DNA of 64,000 nucleotides, taken from assembly GCA_946902875.1 (NCBI GenBank), contig OX336341.1, forward strand, positions 1,984,001 to 2,048,000, in the 5' to 3' direction. A program made the translations under genes and the position numbers. Source of the DNA: Nematopogon swammerdamellus (Eukaryota > Arthropoda > Insecta > Lepidoptera > Adelidae). Positions 10,851 to 22,100 of this stretch are shown here, one piece after another (the stretch's first letter is position 1; every line of letters begins with the position of its first letter). A model generated the notes under the pieces. It saw only the letters and a program-made list of their open reading frames with translations, had not been told where the DNA came from and did no database searches.

Positions 10851-10905
10851 ATTACCCATATATGTAATTTACCATATATTTAATTTACTCAATTACCCAT
10901 ATATG
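10847..10905 (+). repeat. Short direct duplication next to the LTR
   Basis: CTCAATTACCCATATATG occurs at 10847-10864 and again at 10888-10905, immediately before the LTR. It may be a scar of insertion or slippage. Confidence 0.6.
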
Positions 10906-11347
10906 CGCCGTTACCTGTATCCTTCCGCCGGTTGGGGGCCCCGCCGTGGAGATCGCCAGGCTAGACACTTATAGGGCACCAGTGAAGAAAACTTTGCGTA
11001 GGACAAATTTTATCTTTTAGAAAAATCGAGAAGCTTGTCCACTCATGCAGCGGGAGCACAAATGCGTCGATAAGCCTATATCGATCGATAAACATCTATT
11101 CGTCTTCTTCTATTCTACTTCGTCGAACGAAACAAATAGATGTTTATCGATCGATATAAGCTTATCGACGCATTTGTGCTCCCGCCGATGGTGTTGTAAC
11201 GAGAGAAGAGAGAATGAAGGTAGCTCACAATGATTGTGCGAAAAAGTGAAAATTACAAATATTTTAAATTAACCTGTGGAGATTATTTTCATTCTACCCA
11301 CAGGGTACACTGGATAAGTTTAAGGCTACACATACGAAAACTGAACA
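10906..11347 (-). repeat. BEL/Pao 3' LTR with nested MITE
   Basis: In element orientation it starts TGTTCAGTTTTCG and ends GGTAACGGCG. It is 299 bp once the 140 bp insertion and its 3 bp duplication are subtracted, the same length as the other LTR. Confidence 0.9.
11048..11187. mobile_element. 140 bp palindromic MITE in the 3' LTR
   Basis: Inverted arms of about 54 bp start GCGGGAGCACAAATGCG and contain ATCGATCGAT, with a loop of about 33 bp. The trinucleotide ATG is duplicated at the edges. The other LTR lacks it, so it inserted after the retrotransposon. A 3 bp duplication would suit a PIF/Harbinger- or CACTA-like origin, but the ends do not settle this. Confidence 0.8.
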
Positions 11348-11500
11348 TTCCGCCCACCAAAATACATGGTATTTTACTAGGGTTCAGTACAAACGAAACA
11401 CAAAAATTAATGTAAATGAAATAATAAATAAAACAAGTGAAACTCTACATGTAGAGTTTGATGATAATAAGAATAACGAGAAAATGATTGATGAATGAAG

Positions 11501-14500
11501 TTAATCTTGTAACGGAAGTGGGCACAGCTTCACGACAGGTCGTTGCATCTGGCCTGAAGCTGTGCGAACAGTTACGACACGAGAAATCCCGTCAGAACCG
11601 GGATGTAATTGTTGAATGCGACCAACTCTCCACCGTAGCGGTGGACTAAGCTCGTCGGCGATGAGCACCATTGTTCCCACTTGCAAGTTGGGATGGTGTT
11701 TGCCCCATTTCATTCTCTGTTGCAATGAGTGTAAATACTCAACATGAAACCTTTTCCAGAAATCCTGGTGCATCCGTTGGAGCAATGACCAACGGTCCAA
11801 TCGATTAATGTTACATGTACTAACATCGGGTGCGGGTACAGACGACAGAGGCTCTAAAGTCAAAAAGTGACCCGGGGTCAGTGCAGATAAGTCTGTGGGG
11901 TCCGAGCTTACCGGAGTTAGAGGACGTGAGTTTAATACTGATTCAATTTGAGTTAAAACCGTATACATTTCCTCAAACGTTAGACGTTGTGTGCCTATGA
12001 CTCTAGCTAAGTGCGTTTTGACGGATTTAATTCCAGCTTCGGCAAGTCCGGAAAAATGAGGGCTTCCAGGAGGGTTGAATTTGAATTTGATATCTTGCTG
12101 CTCAGCTGCTTGAGCCATTATCGTTTTCAAGGTATTGCTAGCACCCACGAAGTTAGTGCCACGATCTGAAATGAGAAGACTGACTCTACCACGACGAGCG
12201 ACCAGTCGTCGTAGAGCGGCGAGAAAGGCATCGGTAGTCAGTTCAGAAGCCAATTCAATGTGAACGGCTTTCGTGGCTGTGCACACGAACAGACAAACGT
12301 ATGCTTTGTAGGATTTGGCTCCTCTGTATCGACCAAGTGAGATTGTGAACGGACCTGCGTAATCGACCGACGAAGACGAGAAAGATTTGAGCTGGTTTAT
12401 ACGATAAGCAGGCAGATCTCCCATGAGTGGAGGCGGTGCAAGTTTTGGATTAGCACGAAAACACTTATGACACAGTGAGATGACTGAGCGTATGGCGCGC
12501 TTGGGCGATAAAATCCAATAGTTTTGGCACAACAAATGGTGCAGCGTCTGTAATCCTGGATGACAGTGCCTTTCATGATATTCCTGAATAATCAGAAATG
12601 TCAATCGATGCTGTCGAGGTAATAGTACAGGATGCTTACTATCATAGTGTATATTCGCTCTAGTTAGGCGACCGCCCACCCTGAGGAGACCAGCTTCATC
12701 GAGAAACAACGAGAGTTTACGAAACATTTTTGGAAGTGAATTCAACTGCGATTTTGAGATTGCGATGATCTCCGTTGCGAAAGATACTTCTTGAGTGTGT
12801 TTGAGTAGGAATGTCAAAGCATTGTCTCTCTCATGAATAGAGAGAGGTCCAATGAGTTTGCTGTCAGCATGTGATGCATTGTGAACAAAACGAAAACAAT
12901 AAGCGAGAACATTAACGAGAGTGCGGAGCGACGAGAATTTATTGAGTAAATGTTGAATAAAATCAACATTCATTGACGACAGGAGGGTGCAAATTTTTTG
13001 TTCACATTCGACAGCATCTACGAAATCAGATGCGAGATCAGAATTAGATGTAGGCCAGGTTTCTTCGGATTGTTGCAACCAACTGAGACCCGACCACCAC
13101 AAGTGATGTTGTAGTAGAGCTTCGGGCAGCAGACCACGGGAACCGCAGTCCGCTGGGTTGTCACAAGACCTGACGTGTCTCCAACATTGAGGAGGAACCT
13201 GGTCCTGAATATGGCTGACTCGATTGCTGATGAAAGTTTTCCATTTTGATGGATATGATTTGATCCAGGTCAAAGCGACGCTGGAATCTGACCACGCATT
13301 AATATTTTCAATGCGACAGAGAGGTTCTAAAGCGGTGACTACAGCTTGTATGAGATCCGACAGGAGCAAAGCTGCACATAATTCCAGACGAGGAATTGTG
13401 ATGCTTTTGAGCGGCGAAACCTTGGATTTGGCACAGACAAGGCGCACCGCGTATTCACCTTGGTCATTTTTTACTCGAAAGTAGACAACGGCACAATAGC
13501 CTCGTTCTGAGGCATCACAGAAGCCGTGAAGTTGAAAACCTTCAATGTCAGAAACTATTCTACGAGGAAGCGAGAGCGACGATAAAGATGGCAGTTCTGA
13601 CAAGTATCTCTCCCACTGATGAACGATAGAAGACGGAGGAGCATCATCCCATGAGCCACCCGCAGTCCAGAGCAGTTGGAGTAGGTACTTGGCGAGGAAA
13701 GTAGTAGGAGCGAGGATCCCGAGTGGATCAAACACTTTTGCAACTTCAGAGAGAATAGTGCGCTTGGTGCATGGTCTCTCTTGGATGGATACTTTGAAGG
13801 TGAAATAGTCCATATTGGGTTGCCACTGTAGCCCCAATATTTTTAACGAGAAGTCAACATCATCGAAACTATGAAAGTCTTTGCTGTAGAGATCTGAAGT
13901 TTCCACATCAGTGAAAAAATCTTTTACATTGGACGACCACTTACGGAGATGAAATCCTGCAGATGCAAACAAACCATTGAGTTCAGACTTTAACTTGAGG
14001 GCTTCATCCAGATTTCTAGATCCGGAGACCACGTCGTCTATGTACAAGTCGCGTTCCAGTATGGAAGCTGCGGCGGGATATTGAGCTCTACCATCCCTAG
14101 CGAGCTGAGCGACTGCACGTAGAGCTTGAAATGGAGCTGACGTCACCCCATAAGTCACGGTCAACAAACGATAATCCTTGACTGGTTCGCTTGGTGTTGT
14201 CCTCCACAGGATACGCTGATAGTCTGTATGCTCTGGTGCCACTAGAATTTGACGATACATTTGCTTGATGTCAGCAGTGAATACTACTGAATGCCAACGA
14301 AAGCGCAACAGTAGATTGAATATGTTCGTCTGAAGTTTTTGACCAACGAGAAGGGAACTGTTGAGTGACACACCGAGAATATCTTTTGCACTTCCATCGA
14401 AAACGACACGAAGAGGAGTGCTTGTAGACTCTGGCTTCAGAATACCATGATGCGGGATGTAGAAAAAATTACCGGCATCTATCTGAGAAGGTGAAACTTC

Positions 14501-14929
14501 TTCTAAGTGATGACTAGCTGCATAATCGTCGATGAAATCTACATAATTTTTGCGAAGCGCTGGATCTTTATCCAGACGTTTTTCTAATGAGAATAACCGC
14601 TTTAGAGCTAAAACCCTGGAACCCGAAAAAGTGGGCTTTAGATCTGGGTTACGAAAAGGCAAGGGAACGATGTACCTGCCCTCCTCATTGCGAGAATAAT
14701 TTTCAATGAAGGATTTTTCACACATTGCGTCCTCAGGCGCCAAGGATTCTGACTTTGGGAATGGAATATTTTCTATTTCCCAAAAACGTTTGAGCGATTG
14801 GTCGAGTGACGCATGTAGAGTGACAGGATGTGCGCTCAACGATGATGACGGAGTGTCCGAGCGTACGCCTCCCAACAGTACCCAACCAAAAATTGTATTC
14901 ATAGCGTTAGGTTGAGTGAGAGGCGTCAC
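11501..14929 (-). CDS. BEL/Pao pol: RT, RNase H, integrase
   Basis: This frame encodes the replication enzymes of the retroelement. Near residues 9-21 is the NTIFGWVLLGG motif typical of the BEL/Pao linker. Reverse transcriptase follows, with FTADIKQMYRQ near 220 and the catalytic YIDDV near 296-300. An RNase H-type segment follows (FCDASERGY, near 480). The integrase has an HHCC zinc finger (H and H, then CHKC) and a DDE core (VDYAGPF, SDRGTNF, SGLAEAG), then a basic C-terminal domain. Catalytic residues appear intact. The family normally has gag-pro-pol in one frame. Here pol is in the +1 frame relative to the upstream frame and overlaps it by 23 bases, so the apparent first methionine is not a real start. 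It is either a single indel or a frameshift signal. Confidence 0.9.
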   Translation of the reverse strand: MTPLTQPNAMNTIFGWVLLGGVRSDTPSSSLSAHPVTLHASLDQSLKRFWEIENIPFPKSESLAPEDAMCEKSFIENYSRNEEGRYIVPLPFRNPDLKPTFSGSRVLALKRLFSLEKRLDKDPALRKNYVDFIDDYAASHHLEEVSPSQIDAGNFFYIPHHGILKPESTSTPLRVVFDGSAKDILGVSLNSSLLVGQKLQTNIFNLLLRFRWHSVVFTADIKQMYRQILVAPEHTDYQRILWRTTPSEPVKDYRLLTVTYGVTSAPFQALRAVAQLARDGRAQYPAAASILERDLYIDDVVSGSRNLDEALKLKSELNGLFASAGFHLRKWSSNVKDFFTDVETSDLYSKDFHSFDDVDFSLKILGLQWQPNMDYFTFKVSIQERPCTKRTILSEVAKVFDPLGILAPTTFLAKYLLQLLWTAGGSWDDAPPSSIVHQWERYLSELPSLSSLSLPRRIVSDIEGFQLHGFCDASERGYCAVVYFRVKNDQGEYAVRLVCAKSKVSPLKSITIPRLELCAALLLSDLIQAVVTALEPLCRIENINAWSDSSVALTWIKSYPSKWKTFISNRVSHIQDQVPPQCWRHVRSCDNPADCGSRGLLPEALLQHHLWWSGLSWLQQSEETWPTSNSDLASDFVDAVECEQKICTLLSSMNVDFIQHLLNKFSSLRTLVNVLAYCFRFVHNASHADSKLIGPLSIHERDNALTFLLKHTQEVSFATEIIAISKSQLNSLPKMFRKLSLFLDEAGLLRVGGRLTRANIHYDSKHPVLLPRQHRLTFLIIQEYHERHCHPGLQTLHHLLCQNYWILSPKRAIRSVISLCHKCFRANPKLAPPPLMGDLPAYRINQLKSFSSSSVDYAGPFTISLGRYRGAKSYKAYVCLFVCTATKAVHIELASELTTDAFLAALRRLVARRGRVSLLISDRGTNFVGASNTLKTIMAQAAEQQDIKFKFNPPGSPHFSGLAEAGIKSVKTHLARVIGTQRLTFEEMYTVLTQIESVLNSRPLTPVSSDPTDLSALTPGHFLTLEPLSSVPAPDVSTCNINRLDRWSLLQRMHQDFWKRFHVEYLHSLQQRMKWGKHHPNLQVGTMVLIADELSPPLRWRVGRIQQLHPGSDGISRVVTVRTASGQMQRPVVKLCPLPLQD

Positions 14930-16652
14930 CTCGAATTATTCCAGGACGCAATGAAGACGAGAATACGTCAGCTCCGAGGAGTCCATCAATGGGACCGGGT
15001 GTAGCAAAATCAGGATCAGCTAGTTTGATGCTTTGTATATGCTCCCATTTCGAAGCTTCGATTTGAGTGGTCGGCATGTCATGACAAATGACAGCAAGAA
15101 CATGTGCATCGAAAATTATTTGGTCACTATGTGCAGATGCAACAGGTCTAATTGTACATGAAAGATGACCGAGCACCGCTGCTGTCGACCGACCTATACC
15201 GTCGACTGACCTACGATTTTTGACGATGTCAAGACCGAGTCGAACACGACAGGATTCTGACAGAAAGTTGGTCTCAGACGCGCTATCAATCAAAACCCTA
15301 ATTTTGACAAAGTTACCGATCCTGTCCTTCACTTCGACCTGTGCTGTCGAGAGCAGGACGTGTGAAGGAGACTGCAAGTTGTGGCAAGCGAGCGTGACAG
15401 GTGGATGTGACGAGGTTTCTGAACTGCTCGTCTGCGACTCAGATGTTGTGCGAGGGAAGTGTAATGTAGTGTTGTGCGAGAAATTACACTTAGAACACCG
15501 AGATTTAGAACGACAATTTTTTACTGTATGCGTTGACGATAAGCAATTAATGCAAAGATTTTTCTCTTTGACGAGATTATACCGAGACTTGGGATCCCTT
15601 TCTAGGAACTTGTGACAAGTCCAAACGTTGTGTGATTCCGAACAAATAACACACGTTGGACCAGTACTGACGAAGCACGATTTTTTGTGTGTGTTTGAAG
15701 GCGTAGCGCTGGCAGTCTTTTCTACAACCTTTTTGGTTGTGTTTGTAGGTGTAGAACTAGATGGATTGGCCAAACTGAGGGCTTGAAAGCGCTTTCGAAC
15801 GAATGCTTGCAGATTTTCAAATTTTGGAGTTTCGTCAGACTGATGTTCCAATTCGAAAAGTTCTCGAGTCGTACGATCTAGTTTTGACCAGAAGAGATGA
15901 ACCAACATGAAGTTTTTGTCAGGCAATTGGAATTTATCAAGAATGGCTAAATTTTCTACGAATGTATTGTCCAAGCGTTGCAGCTCGGAGGCGTTCGACA
16001 GTTTGGCTGAATCACACGATAGTAGTTTCTCATACACTGTAGCAGCGAGATGACGAGTACGATTGTAATGTCGATAAAGTGTGTCGTAGGCATCTTTATA
16101 GCTAGCACTGGTGATGGGAAATCCTTTTATTAAATCGAGAGGTTTACCTTCTAATGATGAAATAAGGTAATGTAACTTTTCCACATCACACAGTTCCTGC
16201 TTGCAGTGAATAAGTGAGTTAAATAATTCAATGAACGGCAGCCAATTCTCCAATTGTCCATTGAATGGTTTCAGAGTTATTCGCGGCAGTTTTATTAGAC
16301 TCGTGGGGGCAGGAGCAGCGGTGAGAGTTGTTTTTGTAACAGATTTTGCAGTTGTTATGGAATTGAGGTGTCTTTTTACCTGTATAAGGAACTGCTCAAA
16401 TTTGATAGTAACTTGCAGCTCATGCTTCCTGTTTATATCTTCCGTGCTCGATAGAACCTGTATTTGTGCCGCATGAAACGAGGATTCTATGTCAGGGAGG
16501 CTATTAGTTGCAATTTCGAAAGATAAAGAATCACCACTTGATAGGCTTAGCAAATGCTCCAGCCTCAACAACGCATAATCCCGCGCCACACGAAACATAT
16601 TCGCACTGTCGCCACTCTGCGGTTGAGCTTTACCTTGCTCGGGATTGCCCAT
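14907..16652 (-). CDS. BEL/Pao gag and protease
   Basis: A 581-residue frame starting at the first ATG after the leader. The N-terminal half is gag, with a LPRITLKPFNG motif followed by the capsid-like region typical of BEL/Pao. CCHC-type knuckles follow: C-x2-C-x3-H-x4-C, then C-x2-C-x4-H-x4-C, and a third partial one. The aspartic protease has the active-site motif VLIDSASE near the C-terminus. The frame ends just after LLGADVF and GIIRG, where family members continue into pol. The product would form the retrotransposon's cytoplasmic particle and process it. Confidence 0.88.
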   Translation of the reverse strand: MGNPEQGKAQPQSGDSANMFRVARDYALLRLEHLLSLSSGDSLSFEIATNSLPDIESSFHAAQIQVLSSTEDINRKHELQVTIKFEQFLIQVKRHLNSITTAKSVTKTTLTAAPAPTSLIKLPRITLKPFNGQLENWLPFIELFNSLIHCKQELCDVEKLHYLISSLEGKPLDLIKGFPITSASYKDAYDTLYRHYNRTRHLAATVYEKLLSCDSAKLSNASELQRLDNTFVENLAILDKFQLPDKNFMLVHLFWSKLDRTTRELFELEHQSDETPKFENLQAFVRKRFQALSLANPSSSTPTNTTKKVVEKTASATPSNTHKKSCFVSTGPTCVICSESHNVWTCHKFLERDPKSRYNLVKEKNLCINCLSSTHTVKNCRSKSRCSKCNFSHNTTLHFPRTTSESQTSSSETSSHPPVTLACHNLQSPSHVLLSTAQVEVKDRIGNFVKIRVLIDSASETNFLSESCRVRLGLDIVKNRRSVDGIGRSTAAVLGHLSCTIRPVASAHSDQIIFDAHVLAVICHDMPTTQIEASKWEHIQSIKLADPDFATPGPIDGLLGADVFSSSLRPGIIRGDASHST

Positions 16653-17386
16653 TTTTTTTCACTTATCTTATCAATAATGCGAGAAACTGCACTGAATTTA
16701 TTCAGCTGTTGCAAACTGTCAAACATGCAAAAGTAACTTTTTTTTTTTTAATTTATGGCTTGGATGCCAGGTCCAGCCTCAATGCAAGAGAAAAAGGCTA
16801 TTTTGTTTACACCCGCACCCAATCAGCACACAAAATTAGTGCAAATGAAAAGAAAATTAATGTAAATAATTTGTTATTTGTAATTAAAATAATAAACCAA
16901 CAAACTTAAAAAAATATATATTATTTAAATAATGCACCAACAACAGATTGGAATTTGTCCACAAAGTATATATTACCAATTTATCCCTTAGTCGCCTTTT
17001 ACGACATGCACGGGGAGAGATGCAGTGGGGCTATTCTTATTAAGTACCGCCCCCACACAGTACTATACCAATATATAATTACGAGAAACGAGAAAAATGT
17101 GCTTTAATATATTGCAAATATATAGTTGCGAAAAACGAGAAAAATGTACTATATATTGCAAATATATATTTACGAGAAACGAGAAAATATTTATATTGCA
17201 AACGAGAAACACGAAAAAATCTCCACAGGTAACTTTTCAATTTAAATTCGGATCGAAGGGCCAAAGAAATGTGCGAAAATGAGAAAGTGGACTGTATTGA
17301 AAAAATGTGAATTTGGTAGAAATAATCAAACAAAAAAAAAGGGCTACCTTGCTGTGGAGTTGGAGGTGCTTACTGGCGCCCTAGGA
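16653..17386 (-). other. BEL/Pao leader with nested repeat and short tandem repeat
   Basis: The region between the 5' LTR and gag carries a truncated module B copy (16977-17062) with a near ACCAAT duplication at its edges. It also has about three imperfect units containing ACGAGAAACGAGAAAA and TATTGCAAATATAT (17076-17220). No primer-binding site is obvious next to the LTR. Confidence 0.6.
16977..17062 (-). repeat. Truncated module B in the BEL/Pao leader
   Basis: Only the first 80-odd bases of module B (GTACTGTGTGGGGG to GACTAAGGGAT) are present, minus strand. Its presence inside a young element shows that module B has moved recently. Confidence 0.75.
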
Positions 17387-17685
17387 CGCCGTTACCTGTA
17401 TCCTTCCGCCGGTTGGGGGCCCCGCCGTGGAGATCGCCAGGCTAGACACTTATAGGGCACCAGTGAAGAAAACTTTGCGTAGGACAAATTTTATCTTTTA
17501 GAAAAATCGAGAAGCTTGTCCACTCATGGTGTTGTAACGAGAGAAGAGAGAATGAAGGTAGCTCACAATGATTGTGCGAAAAAGTGAAAATTACAAATAT
17601 TTTAAATTAACCTGTGGAGATTATTTTCATTCTACCCACAGGGTACACTGGATAAGTTTAAGGCTACACATACGAAAACTGAACA
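17387..17685 (-). repeat. BEL/Pao 5' LTR
   Basis: 299 bp, reading TGTTCAG...GGTAACGGCG on the minus strand. By eye it is identical to the other LTR outside the MITE. It should carry the element's promoter, but I see no clear TATA box. Confidence 0.9.
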
Positions 17686-18419
17686 AAAATATATAACCTA
17701 TAATATATTATTTGATATATAAAATAATGCGGTATGTGCGTTTGAGTCAGAGGGGTCAGACCATAATCATATTCTTTTAATCATCTGTCATATACTCTAA
17801 AGGAATAGGAAATAAATGGTAGGGTAATGCCCCACTGACTTCCTCGCTTGTTTGGCGAACTGAAGGTTTTTATGTTCGAAATCAATGATATTATAAGTTA
17901 ATTCGAAATGCCAAATATACTGATAGGACAGTTCCGTTGAATTAGTTAGGCGCTCGTAACAAAGATTTTGTATGCAATATATAGAAACCTTCGTTTGTAT
18001 GGCAGCCACCTTTTTTTGAGTTTTTCTGTAAAAACAGATAATGGTGTCTTTTTAGACTAGTAATTGGGTTTATACCTATGTGGAAAATATAATAAAAATC
18101 GTTAGAGCCATTTTTGAGAAAATCGACCTCATCGAAATCATTTGTATGACAGCTATTTTTGCGAATTAAAAAAAAACTAAAAAAAGGTACCCCCTAGATA
18201 ATCGTTTAAAACTACTAAATATGATTTTTAAACCAAATTGGTTGAGCGGTTGAGGCGCAACGTCGCTGAAAACATTGCCAAAGGCTTTTCCGTACGACAT
18301 TCGCCTCCGGATTCGGGTTGTCCTCAAATTCAGAAATTTTGATGCGTGGCGTTAGGAGGCGTAAGGAGCTGTCACCGCGTCGCAAAGGAAGCTGCCCTTC
18401 AACAAACTCGCACTGTAAC
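17686..18419. other. Gap upstream of gene A, no gene recognised
   Basis: AT-rich repetitive-looking sequence. A segment around 18095-18165 has a style common in moth repeats, but no family could be fixed. Confidence 0.4.
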
Positions 18420-18545
18420 ATTAGGCTTTCGATTACCCATAGTTTCCCAAAATTTTTTCTTTATCGCACTGCTAGGGTATGGAATTGTAAGCGGCACCGA
18501 CCGCCGGGAAGAGTATACATTTTACCTGGGGATTTTCAACAGCTC
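18420..18545 (+). pseudogene. Decayed LINE C-terminal fragment
   Basis: The reading frame around TTTCTTTATCGCACTGCTAG lines up loosely with the FLYRTARVWN region of LINE-D/E. It is short and frameshifted. Confidence 0.4.
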
Positions 18546-18805
18546 TGCAATACTTAGTCGCCAAATGTGCTTGAGGGTGGCGCGGTGGTACAGCTACACG
18601 CTATGCGTAAAGGAAGTAAATAGTTACGGAATCATCTGCGTGTGAAAAATATCAACGCGAACGTACCTAAATTTGAAATAACTTCGTGAAAATTAGACGG
18701 CAGCGATAATAGGATTAATAGATATGATTCTAAATAGATTGTTGCTTAAAATGTGTATGTGTGTATATGAAACAGCAATTAGATTATGATTTGATATCGA
18801 GTTAG

Positions 18806-18813
18806 TATTTAAG
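18806..18813 (+). promoter_or_regulatory. TATA-like box of protease gene A
   Basis: TATTTAAG lies 45 bp before the start codon, with TGATATCG about 10 bp upstream as a possible GATA site. Gene B has the same TATTTAAG with a TTATCG in the same relative place, which supports function. Confidence 0.65.
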
Positions 18814-18850
18814 GAGGTGCGAATGAAAGCTAGCATATACTGCATCCAGA

Positions 18851-19102
18851 ATGAAGGTCCTGATCTTTGCTGTGGTAGCGCTGTTGGCGGCGGCGCGCGC
18901 CGAGGAGTTCATCAGGGAGGTGGCCCCTGAGGAGCTGTCGGGCTACGACTACCACAACCGGTTCGGCATCCCCGAGGCGGCGCGCATCAAGCTGGCCGAG
19001 GAGCAGACAGATCAGAACCTTCTGGATGAGCAGTTGCAGAATGAGGGGGCCAGCAGGATCGTGGGCGGATCATTTGCCACTTTGGGCCAGTTTCCCTATC
19101 AG
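18851..19102 (+). CDS. Gene A exon 1: signal peptide and propeptide
   Basis: 84 codons ending GQFPYQ, with donor CAG|GTTAGT in phase 0. It contains the activation site R-IVGG. Confidence 0.92.
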
Positions 19103-22100
19103 GTTAGTTATTTTAATTATTGATTACTAAATTGTCACTGAGACCGGACGAATCTACTTTCTAGCTGTGGAAGTCGATCCATAGTTAGTCAGTCAGCGTT
19201 TATGCATCCACTGCTGCACAAACAGCTCCAATTTCCCTAGCTCCAGTTCTACCGGCCTTCAGCGGTATGGAACCACTGCTTTTCGCTGACGTACTTGATG
19301 TCGTTATCCCACCTGGTGGGTGGGCACTCACACACTCTGGTCCCTGTTTATAGCCTCCAGTATGGGACACTGTTACTCCAACAGTCTTGTCTCGTCGGCT
19401 GACGTGCTTTACTTTAGCTCTCATCGCATCTATTCCTCGCTGGGCAACTTTCAACCTTTGGGCGACAGCGACGGTGTCAAAGTCCACGTTTCAGACCCGT
19501 ACCGTGCCCATAACCAAAAGCACGTTCTTGTCATAAATTCGAGGCTTAATTTTTTTTAGACTCAGTACTACCAAATCACACTATTTGACGGAAGTACTGT
19601 TCATCGTCTATCATGCTCTGAAACTGAACTTGGAGTCGAGAAACTGAAGTTGATGTTTGGATGAGATCACATTTCCTACCTTACGACTATTCCGAGGAGG
19701 ATGGATACTTTCTTGGAGACTCTCAGTCATCGTCACGAATCCAGTCATTGAGTCCAACGCCTTCACGTACAATTAATAACGATTCGACTCGGTTGCGATC
19801 TTTTCGAAGATGTGCCGCTTGCTACCATATACTACTTGGGTCGGTGTTTGTTATACCTGCCACAATTTTTTTTCCAATATCATTCGTTCGACCAATGCAT
19901 GTTCATATTTGTAAAAACTAATATTCGCGGTACAAGGCGGATGCAAATAGTTAATACTGGCTTTTGTAGACTTGCTGAAATGAACGTAACGTAACGTAAC
20001 ATCAAGCAACGTAGCACTTAATATATAAGGCAGGGCCGCGGCTTTGATGCCTGTTAATGTGTCGTTTGCTCACAGGCCGGGCTTGTGATCACTCTCGCGA
20101 GCGGCGGAACCTCGGTGTGCGGTGGCAGTCTGCTGAGCAACAATCGCGTGCTCACGGCGGCCCACTGCTGGTGGGACGGAAGGCAAAATGCCCGCCAGCT
20201 CGTAGTCGTTCTGGGCAGCATCACCCTCTTCAGCGGCGGCACCAGGATCACCACTAGCAACGTGCAAGTTCACGCCAGCTACAACACCAACAATCTCAAC
20301 AACGACATCGCCATTATCATTATCTCTGCAGTCGGCTTCAACAGTGAGTGAATTTGATTAAATCAAACTCATTTTAGGTTTAATTTCCAACATTCTCTCT
20401 ATGTATAGAAAGCAATTGAGTTATATATAAAAAATCCCTCTAACACTCAAAATGTCTTTATTTAATACTAAAACACGAACATTTATAAAAATACAATTAT
20501 TTTTTATAAAAACCGGTCAAGTGCGAGTAGGAATCGCGCACCCAGGTTTCCGCACCACAAACAAAAAGTAAAAAAAACACGTTCCTTGTATGAGGACCCC
20601 CATGTTCCGGATCGACGCTCGGGAAGCGGGGGACTGTATTTTCTGGCTGGGATCGGCAAGACGCCCGGCCACTCGGTCGGCGACACGCAGTACGGGAGAC
20701 AACGAACTGAATAAAACTCCGGTGCAATTTTTCACTTTTTATTTTTTTTATTATCAACCAAAATAACACATATTCTGTGAAAATTTCAACCGGCTAGCTA
20801 TTACGGTTCCAAAGATACAGTCATCAGACGGACGAACGAACGTACGGTCAGACAGAAGACGGACATACAGACAGAGGCTGTAGGCTTACTAATAGGCTTC
20901 CATACGGGGTACGGAAGCCTAAAAACAAAAAAATTACCGCAAAATTGTTTGAATATTTTTTTTTCTATCGAGTGATGGTAAAAATGTGCCTTTTCAGCTT
21001 CGGTTTTCACTAGAGATAATCATGTTGATTGAAAAACTAGAAATATAATATAAAATTTATTCAAAGAAACAAAACAAACAACAACAACTATACACTAATA
21101 CACTAAAACTAAAACTAGTCCAAAATTAATATTAATATTCATAAACCTACAAAAAATAAATTTCTGAAAAGTCCGCCGAAGCCCCGTCTCATATAATATA
21201 ATATGCTTATCTTTAACTTCTCATAGGTCTCCGTCAATCCTGCGGTACTGATTACCCGGTCGGTAGCTTCTTTTGAGAATGTAAAATATTATCGTGTCTT
21301 AGCCGTGTCACAGATTACTAAATAGTTACTTCGTGCCGTGTGCGATACATGAAGATATGTGACATTTAATCTATTTTTATTTTTTTATGGAAACTGGCAC
21401 GGTTGGCTACATCACCTACAACATCCGTGATGTCAGCCCATTACACCGGGTGAACTAGGTGCCATGTCAGTGATTCCTTTCATTTCATGACGACTACACT
21501 GAACTAGACGGAAAACACGAACTATTTACATAACCGTTTCGCAGTTTGGGTACAGAATTGGTCCACTTAGTTCTACTTCTCTCTTCACAGACAACATTCA
21601 ACCAATCACCAGAGCGACTAGCGCCGCGAACCACGGCGCCGGAGTTACTGCGACCGCCTCTGGATTCGGAGCAACTGGTGATAGTGAGTACATACTATAT
21701 GTAAATAGTTTATTCAATTCAAATTAACATAGTTATAAAATAATTAACTAATCTAAAAATTATATAAACTAACTTAGGAAATAAACTAACTTAGGCCCAA
21801 TTGCGCCAACACGAATTTAGAGTTAAGTAGCGAGTTATGGATTTAAACGCGGTTCCCACAGTCAACGGGTACTAGCTTAACGAGTTAAACTGGTTTATAT
21901 CGTTAAACTCGTGTTGGTGCAAGTGGGCCTTAAAAAATTAATTTCATTTAGTGCTTTTGTCCCCGGGATTGTGCCGAGGATGCCAGCCGCGTTACCCCAT
22001 TTACATACATACACACTTACATCCTTGAGTGTACATAGTGAGATTTTTTTTAGCTGACCATAATTTTATCTGAGAATCTGACTACTGTTTTTCCCACTAA

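Larger units (their letters stand above)
10906..17685 (-). mobile_element. BEL/Pao LTR retrotransposon, nearly complete
   Basis: Minus-strand element with a 299 bp 5' LTR at the right, leader, gag-protease frame, pol frame (RT, RNase H, integrase), and a 3' LTR at the left enlarged by a nested MITE. There is no env-like frame. Outside the MITE the two LTRs look identical on reading, implying a recent insertion. I found no matching 5 bp target duplication at the outer edges and no canonical primer-binding site after the 5' LTR. The protease-to-pol junction has a frame break. Confidence 0.85.

Noticed and set aside
13224..13484. Open frames opposite the BEL/Pao genes
   Set aside because: Antisense shadows of strongly supported pol and gag frames.
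10901..17690. A 5 bp target duplication of the BEL/Pao element
   Set aside because: The outer flanks ATATG and AAAAT do not match. The boundaries may be slightly off or the flank has changed.
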